Part shown: in pieces, positions 10,601 to 18,651 of the stretch
Layout: each line of letters begins with the position of its first letter
Position numbering within the stretch: position 1 is the first letter of the stretch
Origin: a virus
Virus record (IMG/VR): IMGVR_UViG_3300029266_000979
Location: 1-32,452 of that record
DNA length: 32,452 bases
Direction: 5' to 3' (one strand)
Translations under genes and position numbers: made by a program
The notes under the pieces: model-generated
Database searches by the model: none
Seen by the model: the letters and a program-made list of their open reading frames with translations, nothing else
Told to the model about the DNA's origin: nothing

Positions 10601-13435
10601 TGTTCCAGCAGCAATCACATTGGGTGACAATGTGTTAACATCATTGAGACACTCAGTTACCTTATTGTGTCCAAGACAATAACCTTGAGTTAGTTCGCCA
10701 TCTGTTGCTACATGATCAGGATCAATATTGTAATTGTCCTCGCTAATTATGTAATCGGTAGAATATGTGTTTTTATCAACTGGTAAGCCTGTTATTGTAT
10801 CAATATCTCCAGCGTAGTGATACATCTGTTCAGCAAGTCCACCAGCACATGTAGATTCATCTACTGCGTAAGAAAGAACCCCTGCTCTAGCACAGTTTAC
10901 TGTTTCAATGTTTGGTTGTTCTGGATTTTCACATGGTGATCCTATTACGCAGTCTGCTGATAGGTTATCACCGAAGTAAACACCACCAGCATCAAGACAA
11001 TCATACTCGTTGTTAATAGAACAAACTGTTGAATTATCAATACAACAGTACCCATATTCTAAAGGATTTGCACAAGCGATTGATGGAGGACCATTTTCGG
11101 AATTATGGTTGGTAAGGTTTAGTGAACAATTTGTAGAGAACACACCAGCATATACAGAATCCTCTACTAGGTCACCAATAATATGTGCAGTGCCTTCGTC
11201 TTCATTATCTCCTAACATTTCTCTATAAACAGCCAAAGATTTTTTACTTTGTGTGTTATCATCATAAGTATTAGAAATTGACCATCCATCTTCGTTTATA
11301 GTAAAGAAAAAGTTTCCTTGTTTTCTCGTTGATGTTAAGTATATACGATTCTGTGATGTATCGCCAATCAATTTATCATCAAACTGCTTGTTCATGGCAA
11401 CAATATATGCCATTTCAGATATACTTGGAACATATCTCCAGTTCTCTTCTCCTAGGCCAGCACCATTAAAGGATTTGGCCCAAGACATCGCTTGAGTATT
11501 TGGATCATGAATTAAACCTGCTTCATCATATCTATCGAAGTGTGTGTTGTGATATCCATCGGACATTCTATCACATCCAGTTGGTCCTGAAATATAGTCA
11601 GTAGGAATTCCCGTAGTTAACAGTTGAAGATTTCCTTCTGTTCCTGTTACACCAGCAATCCATAATCTCCATTTCTTAAATGTTGGTGAAGTTGTTTCGC
11701 AATTACAAGAGATGGCAGTATCACAGGTTGAGCAATCATTAAATCCTTGATTCCATGTACTAGTAGAAGAAGAACATTCTAATTGTGTTACAGGATAATC
11801 TGGAGAGCATCCTGAAGGTGTACAGCATATACCAAGAGGAATTGCTTGTCCCGCACAACAATCGACTGTAGCACAGGTGGTTTGTGCGCCCATATGAACA
11901 CCACCATCACCAGAACATTGTGTAGGAAGAAGGTTTTCCCTACAATCAGATTCAAAACAACAGGCCCCTCTGGTAGATTCTACACAAGGATCTATAGGTC
12001 CATTTGGACCTTCATACACACAAGGTGTGTTGCTTACAAAAATTCCACCAAGATCACTACAAATGTCTGAAGTTGCGGTTGCTGATTCCCCATTAATACA
12101 ACAACACCCAAGATCTCCACAAGGATCAGGACAACTGAATGTTCCACATCTTTGATTAAGAAAGAAGTTTCCTCCTACATCATTACATTTTCCTCTTGAA
12201 AAATTAAAGCAAGTATTATTTACACAACAAGCACCAAATTCGTCAGCACATGGTTCACTAAAACATGTAACTCTATCGAACAATTCACCTTCACAGTTAA
12301 CATCGAAAACATAATCTCTACAATCTCCGTTGTTACAACATGCTCCAATTTTTGATGCATCTGCGTAAGTTACACCATAATCTATACCAGCAACAAAACA
12401 ATGCCAGTCTGTTCCTTTGTTAAACGAAATACAATTTATAATATCCGTTCCAGATTCACTTAATTTTGGACTTTCATAAAACTTGAATGGGTTATTTGAT
12501 GTACTGAATGGATTTTGAGAATTTGATGCCAATCCACCATTCTTAATGATCATACTTAAGTTGACAGACTCACCGTATGTAACACCATCAGAACTATCAA
12601 GAGCAGTATAACCAGCGTTAGTGTTTGTGGAGGCAGAACTAATTCTAAATCCCTGAGTACCAACAATGTAGTGAGTATTGGCCTCATTCAAATCAAGAGT
12701 AATAAACTCATCAACATTAGGATCATGTCTCTTAACTACTTCCTTGAAGTCTCCCAAAACAACATGAAGTGAATTTGCTTCGGCACTCTCTCCATTTGAT
12801 TCTTTATAAAAAGTTCCTGTAGCACCACTGATGAATGTTGTTCCAGAATAGTATAAAAGTTCACCAGTCTGCCCTACGATCTGTGACTGTTGTCCTGACC
12901 CTACAGGTGCTGAGATTTTTAGACCAGCGGGGGTAGATAGTTCTTCAATTGTAATATCTGGATCTTCGGTGACTATTGATTTGAAGTAAGCAGTAGGTCC
13001 ACTAACTCCTCTTAGAATACTAGAACCTGTTCCTAGAATATTAATATCAACTCTAGGATTACAAGGGGAACCAAGATCAGGTAGACAAGGATCTCCCACT
13101 GGAATACAAGTTCCACAGCAACAATACGATCCTAGTGGACAATCAAACCCAGCAGAACAAGAATCACAAATAACACCATTGATTCCACCACTAGGAGAAC
13201 CAGTTGCTCCCTGTATAGGACCAATGACAAAATATTGCCCGTCTTTGTTTTTTAATAATCTTTGATTACAATTTGTGACGCCAGCAGAACCAGAAATACC
13301 AGCACCAGTTGATCCAGTGTTTCCTGTGGTGCCTGTAGATCCAGTGTTTCCTGTGGCACCAAAAGACCCATCAGGGGCCGTTGCTCCTCTTGGTCCAGTC
13401 GGTCCCATTAGTGTAGAGATGGAAGAATTGCCCAT
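7640..13435 (-). CDS. Giant collagen-stalk, cysteine-rich protein with Lcl_C/DUF1566-like domain (1931 aa)
   Basis: Residues 10-47 are collagen-like (GPTGPRG, then repeated NTGSTG). The region to about 360 carries the shared stalk module: VGQTGELLYY, then LSMIIKNGG, then DIINCISFNKGTDWHCF. GxCC repeats start at about residue 361 (IGACCNNGDC); a clear copy begins at 490 (GACCFESDC). About residues 582-746 interrupt the array with a cysteine-poor domain containing NWRYVPSISEM and RIYLTSTRKQG. This matches the W-R-x-P-S/T-x-x-E ... Y-x-S-S/T pattern of DUF1566, known as Lcl_C from the Legionella collagen-like adhesin. Cysteine-rich sequence resumes to the C-terminus, with an unrecognised segment around 1000-1290. 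The start has AGGA 7 bases upstream. It is probably a host-adhesion or virion decoration protein; the domain match is from pattern memory, not a search. Confidence 0.88.
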   Translation of the reverse strand: MGNSSISTLMGPTGPRGATAPDGSFGATGNTGSTGTTGNTGSTGAGISGSAGVTNCNQRLLKNKDGQYFVIGPIQGATGSPSGGINGVICDSCSAGFDCPLGSYCCCGTCIPVGDPCLPDLGSPCNPRVDINILGTGSSILRGVSGPTAYFKSIVTEDPDITIEELSTPAGLKISAPVGSGQQSQIVGQTGELLYYSGTTFISGATGTFYKESNGESAEANSLHVVLGDFKEVVKRHDPNVDEFITLDLNEANTHYIVGTQGFRISSASTNTNAGYTALDSSDGVTYGESVNLSMIIKNGGLASNSQNPFSTSNNPFKFYESPKLSESGTDIINCISFNKGTDWHCFVAGIDYGVTYADASKIGACCNNGDCRDYVFDVNCEGELFDRVTCFSEPCADEFGACCVNNTCFNFSRGKCNDVGGNFFLNQRCGTFSCPDPCGDLGCCCINGESATATSDICSDLGGIFVSNTPCVYEGPNGPIDPCVESTRGACCFESDCRENLLPTQCSGDGGVHMGAQTTCATVDCCAGQAIPLGICCTPSGCSPDYPVTQLECSSSTSTWNQGFNDCSTCDTAISCNCETTSPTFKKWRLWIAGVTGTEGNLQLLTTGIPTDYISGPTGCDRMSDGYHNTHFDRYDEAGLIHDPNTQAMSWAKSFNGAGLGEENWRYVPSISEMAYIVAMNKQFDDKLIGDTSQNRIYLTSTRKQGNFFFTINEDGWSISNTYDDNTQSKKSLAVYREMLGDNEDEGTAHIIGDLVEDSVYAGVFSTNCSLNLTNHNSENGPPSIACANPLEYGYCCIDNSTVCSINNEYDCLDAGGVYFGDNLSADCVIGSPCENPEQPNIETVNCARAGVLSYAVDESTCAGGLAEQMYHYAGDIDTITGLPVDKNTYSTDYIISEDNYNIDPDHVATDGELTQGYCLGHNKVTECLNDVNTLSPNVIAAGTLKAYCNTAKIYGTNYACDDGSVCDSVSDYDRTIDDCFSTNATGLCGKGLSTDFITLLNANDQSTCEQTEWPVNEYFPCDGSSCSQRIKVWPGTGVSWPTTTSDDNFVSLFSCEPCLNSFCAYVMANDPTDANVGWCRRDGNWSVDAALLYESYFEAVYDRECNSLNPFCGNTVNWESLAGLIQNFGTFSTTDVNNFKLSSIECQTRIEALSNGVVDCSADIEGDYKDLLFANFREGVEHPNLLNTVNNVPTKRTVPGALNTFTFVPVICPDSGPCLAGQEDLASSIGGTSENARYTPLIYGIDSIDDGNTSLVGSTNRNIGLCYGDSCIDDMTPITGNRKDRVEEIIRLNRNVNNNNNKLYGLIVTNCQNRILCRDGQPCNVCGSLDDLQEDFGTPEVGCYNCATNECTTRIKCLNNETVVSSCSSISPCSTGQCCSDEDPPSCSAKTLAECNAINGSWSTPDNICAGDACVCAVDAEYGHCCTSTGSGSPTYSYTCENNCGGGVWQVAPISDPNFCDPIGCCYRIINNNGVDVEVLDQTTFAQCPNNTQDADGNTILYSRWTDNDPDCTRPRGRLCNPDGTCEDRDVNTVIINPGGGILNVDPNWTENLSCDSDPCDPILRPSCCQGDISDGTFFCEDVPFGEEGTFCIPAFLGKNTSGSEPLQNTQSDKPCQLVNCQTQSWGNCCYKSSATADPTCAYPTGEWHCLNTLNGDSTFTPTWSSGNANDTAFCDLCGVETPMDQCCYYTTPTGQPQEVKCTMVEVGNCNRTTLTGSCGITNLDLGFHHDPFASPTDFTGDTCSECLGEGTCCNCNMPDATVETLTCVESGRDANCPSLGMSVRIILDDIVPLSGSLPDASPTFCNPDIKVILCDMDSDESQSTECNNPFVYGLYTDPESPNTSYCCNDITAALGINITNPGGSPGGIDLTRAGVEFEGSYQFFVTLTNCHSQTVIPIGNSSFKVSDPPNCTIGQGNPIGGNDCSGVG
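13311..13356 (-). repeat. Direct repeat in collagen-like coding region
   Basis: An identical 19-base sequence occurs at 13311-13329 and 13338-13356, a 27-base period (nine codons). It encodes copies of the NTGSTG collagen-like motif at the N-terminus of the 1931-residue protein. The in-frame identity suggests recent duplication or recombination in the stalk. Confidence 0.9.
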
Positions 13436-13456
13436 ATTAAAATCCTGATTTTCGAC

Positions 13457-14614
13457 TTAGTATGTAGTAAAGAATATATCTACATTTGGATTGGACTTCA
13501 AAGGACTTCCATACCAAACAATACCATTAGTATTTTTTTCTCCATACGAAACGAACTGATAAATGTCAGTAGCATCTGTCAATACAGGTCGTTCGTTATA
13601 AGGAAAAATCCAGTTAGATGGAAAGGTATCACCATCTAAAGTTGCCCCATCAGTCCTTGCTAGGAAATTTCCACCCTTAATTATAAGAGTAAAGGCAGAT
13701 GCTCTGTTTGTATTATCACCACCAAAGTAATCACTAAAATTATGATCCGTTGGTGTAACATCATTGAACTTAACAAAAGGTGCTTTAGCAGTGTTGGTGA
13801 CTAATTCTCCTGTCTGATCTTTGTAAAGTTCGTTTGCGTCTACTACCCAAACATTACCCCAAGGAGCAGTTGAACCATATGGATCATTTCTAATAGAAGA
13901 TGTGCCTAGATGAAGACCAGGATTTACATTGAACTCTATAGTTCTGGTTGATGATGTGATTGATTCACCAGTTACTTCTGTAATACCAAACCTATAACCA
14001 ACTTCATTATAACTTCTAGATAATGCTCGTATGGTTTGTCTTTCGGCGTTATATTCAAAACCAGTAGCACCTCGAACTAGTGGCGTAGCCTCGGCACTAT
14101 TTCCGCCAGAACCTCCCATATAGGCAATCTGTCCTGTTTGTCCGCTGACAGGAACAGGAATAAAACCACTACCACTATACTTAATATTAATCTCATCGTT
14201 GGTATGTGTTACTACAAAACCACCTGTACCTGAAATTGTTTTTATATTATTAGCAGTTCCACAATCCGCAGTGACCATTATTGGTTCGTATGGTCCTGTA
14301 GTTGAAGAATAAACTTCAAAAACAATTTGACCTTGTGGACCCAAAGATCGTGGATTCGTACAATCAATTGTTGTTGATATTCCAAGATCATGTAATTCTA
14401 CATCACCATTAGTATATAATGTTCTAGCAGAGTAACTTCCATCAATATCAAACTCACCAATTGTTATGTTTTCAATTGTAGCACCCGATGGACCACTTAC
14501 ACCAATAGGACCAGTTGATCCTACAGGACCAGTCAAACCATTTGGTCCTGTACCACCAGTAGGTCCAGTTGGTCCTATTCCGCCTAAGTTATATCCAATT
14601 ACACTATTTGACAT
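13457..14614 (-). CDS. Collagen-like short stalk protein (385 aa)
   Basis: Residues 12-45 are collagen-like G-x-x repeats (GPTGPTGGTGPNG). About residues 175-210 contain SGQTGQIAYMGG, matching motifs in the two downstream giant proteins. The C-terminal 90 residues carry AFTLIIKGGNF, then TDIYQFVSYGEK and GIVWYG, and end there. The same block in the 1523- and 1931-residue proteins is followed immediately by cysteine-rich arrays, so this gene looks like the unextended version of the same family. The start follows AGGGTG, and the gene begins 3 bases after its upstream neighbour stops, so translation is probably coupled. I infer a structural fibre or whisker-like protein; no enzyme motif is visible. 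Confidence 0.88.
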   Translation of the reverse strand: MSNSVIGYNLGGIGPTGPTGGTGPNGLTGPVGSTGPIGVSGPSGATIENITIGEFDIDGSYSARTLYTNGDVELHDLGISTTIDCTNPRSLGPQGQIVFEVYSSTTGPYEPIMVTADCGTANNIKTISGTGGFVVTHTNDEINIKYSGSGFIPVPVSGQTGQIAYMGGSGGNSAEATPLVRGATGFEYNAERQTIRALSRSYNEVGYRFGITEVTGESITSSTRTIEFNVNPGLHLGTSSIRNDPYGSTAPWGNVWVVDANELYKDQTGELVTNTAKAPFVKFNDVTPTDHNFSDYFGGDNTNRASAFTLIIKGGNFLARTDGATLDGDTFPSNWIFPYNERPVLTDATDIYQFVSYGEKNTNGIVWYGSPLKSNPNVDIFFTTY

Positions 14615-14617
14615 TTA

Positions 14618-15910
14618 TCACCCTGATACTTTGAGTGTTCCACCATCGGAATATATAGAGCCTGCTACGCCGGCGGAGGTTGGTAGATTAGTAAGCGAAA
14701 GTGTCTTAAGACTAAGTTGATTTAGGAATGAAGTATAACTAGAATCCCCAACACGAACAATCCAGTTTACGCTAACATATGGAGGTATGTTTTCTATGGA
14801 AGTTAAACTAGTAGAGGAAGGCTCTGATACTCCATAGTTTACGGAACCTGATTGGTTGGCAGTAAGATTCATGTCAATCTTTTCTGAACCACCTTTAACA
14901 TTTAAACCACTCTTAGTAGTAGAATCTCCTGTTGCTCCCATGATAAACTTATTTCTAAAGTCAGGAGTGAGAACCGAATCTAGAGTAATTGTAGCGGGAG
15001 TCAACCCAGTTGAGATAGCGCCATCTATAAATTGAAGTACTGCTGATGGAGGAAATCCACTTATAGTAAGATTCGTATCAGTGTATGATGCCTGTCCATT
15101 TTCACCACGAACATTGTTTATTAGATTCCCACTATTTATGATGACATGCTCAACAAGCAAACTATTAGATGTTTTCTTTATCACGTTTGCGACTAAGGTT
15201 CCTACCTCGACTCTCTGGCATTCCGGTGCTTCTGTACCTACGAAAGTTAAGAGTTCTCTAAAACCATATCGTTTATTGATTGCTGTACTAAAGTCTGGAT
15301 ACGTTGTTACACTAATAGGCGATCCATCACACATGGCCCAGCCGCTAGGAACCGTTGAACTCTGTCCAACAAAAGCATGAATAGATCCGACTGGGTTAAC
15401 TCCACTCATATAAACTGCGGTATCACCGCCAAGGTAATTACCAACATAGTTCTTGACAATACCTTTATCTTGTGTAACACCATTTGATGATGTAGAGGGA
15501 AGTCTAACTATGACTGTCTTTAGAACTGATCCTGCGTCGTTTGGAGGTGTGCTATCCATAATACCAGCGGTTACAGCACTAAGGAAGAAAACTTCTGCTC
15601 CAGTAGAACCACTTATTGTATTGTTGGTATCAAAGGTGTTCATTATGATATCACCAGCCATAACATAATTGAATATGCTAGTACTGATTGTACCATCAGA
15701 AACAACACCACAAACCTCTGCGTTCTGTGGGCTATTTGCTTGTGCTAGTGTATATCCATTTGATGCTACATCAAACCGAATAACATTTCCTGCCGTAAAC
15801 CCATGTGCAGCCTGAACTACATCAATGCTTAGTTTTGAACCAACTTGGGTTATTTCTCCAGCAATAGGAGTACCTGATATATTTGAACTTGAAGTATTGC
15901 AATCGGTCAT
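14618..15910 (-). CDS. Tail fibre protein with phage tail-collar domain (430 aa)
   Basis: About residues 172-220 fit the phage tail-collar domain: PVGSIHAFVG, then VPSGWAMCDGSPIS and YPDFSTAINKRYG. The matching C-terminal half is PDFRNKFIMGA and IPPYVSVNWIVRV, the usual end of collar domains in T4 gp12-type and other fibre proteins. Residues 30-150 form a module also present in the next fibre gene upstream: HGFTAGNVIRFD, then AEVCGVVSDG and a VFFLSA motif. About 45 residues follow the collar end. The ATG overlaps the upstream stop (ATGA), with AGGAG inside the upstream gene. It is probably a trimeric short fibre or fibre tip involved in host contact. Confidence 0.9.
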   Translation of the reverse strand: MTDCNTSSSNISGTPIAGEITQVGSKLSIDVVQAAHGFTAGNVIRFDVASNGYTLAQANSPQNAEVCGVVSDGTISTSIFNYVMAGDIIMNTFDTNNTISGSTGAEVFFLSAVTAGIMDSTPPNDAGSVLKTVIVRLPSTSSNGVTQDKGIVKNYVGNYLGGDTAVYMSGVNPVGSIHAFVGQSSTVPSGWAMCDGSPISVTTYPDFSTAINKRYGFRELLTFVGTEAPECQRVEVGTLVANVIKKTSNSLLVEHVIINSGNLINNVRGENGQASYTDTNLTISGFPPSAVLQFIDGAISTGLTPATITLDSVLTPDFRNKFIMGATGDSTTKSGLNVKGGSEKIDMNLTANQSGSVNYGVSEPSSTSLTSIENIPPYVSVNWIVRVGDSSYTSFLNQLSLKTLSLTNLPTSAGVAGSIYSDGGTLKVSG

Positions 15911-18627
15911 TCAATGACTCCTGTGTTGAACTCTGAGTTTAAGACGTAATGGAAAGATAGAATGTCACCAAACACCCATCCGAATAATGAGTTGAATCTA
16001 AATCCTAGTGTGGAGGAAGAGATTCCATTAACTGAAGCAGTGGCATCCCAAGATCTAGATACATCATTATAACCCTTCGTACCAGCACTAATGTTTAGAT
16101 TTTTTCCAGCACTCACATTGAATGCCATATTTATAGTTCCTCCGGGTGAGTACACAACCACTGTTGGAATCTTTCTCATCTCAATAGGAACTCTAACAAG
16201 AGTTGATGATGATCCACTTATCATATTAATAGTTGGGGTTGATGCGTCCGGTGTCGTTCTCGACGACATTGTTTCTTTGCCTATATAATCAGATGTCGTA
16301 TATGATGTCTGATAGAATCTCTTACATCTATCATGTTCTAATTTGATATCAACCTGTGATGGATCTGAAACTTTATATCCTGGCTCCATTTGAACTTTCG
16401 CTAGAGAAACTTCACCTGTGTATAAAACATCAGCACCACCAGTAGAACCGGTTATTCCTCTGAATCTATATGGCAATATAGATATTTCTGCCCAACTAAC
16501 ATCACTATCAATTAACCCTGATCCTGTTGGACCTATTTCTGGACTGAAGTTTAATGCGAATCGTGTCCAGTCATATACACCATCAAGATATATTAAAGGA
16601 AGAATTTGGTTACTGGAAGTTCCGCCTGTTGTTCCTTGCCAGTATTGAGTATACTCAACAGCCAACATTCCTGTGCTTCCAGTTGTTCCTCTGGCATAGA
16701 ACGATAACACAGCAGGTTGTCCAGCAAGAGTATTAGCATCCTCAATTACGTTATTCCAAGCGACATAATCACCAGCAGATTCACCCGAACTTACTGCAAC
16801 ATTTTGTCGAAGTCTAGCATAGTATTTTGGATTACCTGCTACATTAGTTTGACCTTCATTAAACTGTACACGTTCAATTTCGGCGCTTGACGCGGCAGAA
16901 GCACCTGACTTAAAGTATCTGTTTCTGTACCACCTATCAGCAAAGTAAGTATCTGCGGTTCCTGTGTGTATGGAACTAACACCAATACCTCTTTGCCATA
17001 TATCAAAGCCACCATTTACTAATGTGGTAATATTCCCAGTTGATCTCACAGAAGAAACATATCCACCACCACCTACAGAAGATCCACTCACACCACCCGC
17101 AACTATAGCAGAAGTAAACGCATTTGCATCTCGTGAGAGTGATGCGAGGGCGTCTAATGAAGGTATATCATAACCTTGTCCAGGTCTTCCATTAAAGTAG
17201 AAAATTTGACTAGAGGCACCAATACGAAGTGCCATAGGAGTTGCACTTATGTTAGTTGCGATCCTACTTAGTTGTCCATCACGAGAGTCTAAAAAGAACA
17301 ATGGATCGTCGCCCGACCCAAGAATATGAGTATTTACATCAAATGTATCTGTTGTTTCTGTTAATCCATATAGAAGAAGTTCAGTAGGGTTAACAACAAG
17401 ACCTAACACTCTTGATTTGTTTTGATCACCACTATTTGTCGTATTTAATTTAATATAAGTACCAGCGTCATTCATTCCAATCAGATCACCAACAGCAAAT
17501 CCATTTAAGGCCATTCTAATAGATCGACCAGATGCAGTAGCACCACCACCACCACCACCACCACTAGCAAAGGATGTTACTTCCTGTCCTCTGTAGTTTA
17601 CAAACAAACCTCTGTCCGCTGATAGTCCAACAAGAACAGGTTTTGAAACATGTCCAGGCGTGTTTGGTTCTGTGGTTGTAATATTACCCTTTGGTGTGGC
17701 AGCAGATAGGAAGTAAGGACATCCCACAGAAAGAGCAGTACCAGCAACAGTAGAGAAGTCTCCTTCTACTTCACCATTGAATGTAACTTCAAAGTCTGAG
17801 TTACCGTTAACTCTAGAGATCATACCTACTACTTCTGCATGAGTAGCACCACCAGATGCTATTGCTAAAGTAAATCCTGTTGGATCAACATCCGTTGCCC
17901 TAACTACTTTACCGAAACTAAAAGTATGAGAGATACCAGATACTCGTCTCTTGTTTACACCCTTTAGAATATCAACCCTTCCATCACTGGATCTAATACG
18001 GGCAATCTGACCCGCAAGAGTTGTTCCTACTGGAACTGTATCGTAGGTATGATCATTTCCTATTACAAGATCAGTCGCAGTTTGACTGAATGATAAAGTT
18101 TTTCCGTTTGCTTCACCTAAGAAAATTTTCTGAATCGAAGAATCGGCAAGAGTTCCACCACCAATAAGTTTAAGATCCTGATTAGTAAACCAAGATCCTC
18201 CTAAGTTCAACAAAAATGGAGCAGTTGTTCCTGTGTTAAAATCTGGACCAGTGTATGATCCAACCACGATACCCGCAGTAGCAGCACCAGCGACTGGAGT
18301 ATCATCTCCGTTTACATTTACCAAACCATTAGGAAAGGATACTTCACCCGCACTAGAAAAACTCACACTACCAGTTACTACCAAATTACCACCGATGGTT
18401 ATTCCTTTGGCGATAGTATCTGAAATTTGCATGTCATATGTGCCACCAGAACCACCTCCAAGATACCCCGCGACGACATCTAAACCGATACCCCCACTTA
18501 TACCATAGACATTAAGTAGATTCAACTTGGCTATAATCTGATCATTAGTCAGAGTTCGCCAGTCGTTAATTGTATCACCTAAAGATACCTCTGATATTTG
18601 ACTATTATTATTTGTTATATCCGACAT
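15907..18627 (-). CDS. Long tail fibre / receptor-binding protein with carbohydrate-binding-like domain (906 aa)
   Basis: The N-terminal 120 residues are a T4-like fibre attachment and shaft region. About residues 235-350 repeat the module seen in the collar protein (HTFSFGKVVRA, AEVVGMISRV, YFLSAA). A seven-glycine linker lies near residue 360. From about residue 536 there is a domain beginning NGGFDIWQRG followed by YFADRWYRNRYF, a signature of beta-sandwich, carbohydrate-binding-like domains in many phage receptor-binding proteins. It extends to about 745, including a WTRFALNF segment. The C-terminal part begins with HDRCKRFYQTSY, also typical of such fibres. The start has AGGA 7 bases upstream. 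Host receptor recognition is inferred from domain type and position. Confidence 0.88.
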   Translation of the reverse strand: MSDITNNNSQISEVSLGDTINDWRTLTNDQIIAKLNLLNVYGISGGIGLDVVAGYLGGGSGGTYDMQISDTIAKGITIGGNLVVTGSVSFSSAGEVSFPNGLVNVNGDDTPVAGAATAGIVVGSYTGPDFNTGTTAPFLLNLGGSWFTNQDLKLIGGGTLADSSIQKIFLGEANGKTLSFSQTATDLVIGNDHTYDTVPVGTTLAGQIARIRSSDGRVDILKGVNKRRVSGISHTFSFGKVVRATDVDPTGFTLAIASGGATHAEVVGMISRVNGNSDFEVTFNGEVEGDFSTVAGTALSVGCPYFLSAATPKGNITTTEPNTPGHVSKPVLVGLSADRGLFVNYRGQEVTSFASGGGGGGGATASGRSIRMALNGFAVGDLIGMNDAGTYIKLNTTNSGDQNKSRVLGLVVNPTELLLYGLTETTDTFDVNTHILGSGDDPLFFLDSRDGQLSRIATNISATPMALRIGASSQIFYFNGRPGQGYDIPSLDALASLSRDANAFTSAIVAGGVSGSSVGGGGYVSSVRSTGNITTLVNGGFDIWQRGIGVSSIHTGTADTYFADRWYRNRYFKSGASAASSAEIERVQFNEGQTNVAGNPKYYARLRQNVAVSSGESAGDYVAWNNVIEDANTLAGQPAVLSFYARGTTGSTGMLAVEYTQYWQGTTGGTSSNQILPLIYLDGVYDWTRFALNFSPEIGPTGSGLIDSDVSWAEISILPYRFRGITGSTGGADVLYTGEVSLAKVQMEPGYKVSDPSQVDIKLEHDRCKRFYQTSYTTSDYIGKETMSSRTTPDASTPTINMISGSSSTLVRVPIEMRKIPTVVVYSPGGTINMAFNVSAGKNLNISAGTKGYNDVSRSWDATASVNGISSSTLGFRFNSLFGWVFGDILSFHYVLNSEFNTGVIE
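17541..17564 (-). repeat. Trinucleotide repeat (CAC)8 encoding a glycine run
   Basis: Eight uninterrupted CAC triplets on the plus strand form part of a seven-glycine linker in the 906-residue fibre protein. The repeat separates the N-terminal module from the middle of the fibre. Unit changes by slippage would stay in frame and only alter linker length. Confidence 0.95.
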
Positions 18628-18651
18628 TTATTTTTCCTAATATTACTCGAC

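Noticed and set aside
13300-13400. Short regular repeats as a CRISPR-like array.
   Set aside because: The repeats are in frame, encode G-x-x collagen-like triplets and have no unique spacers.
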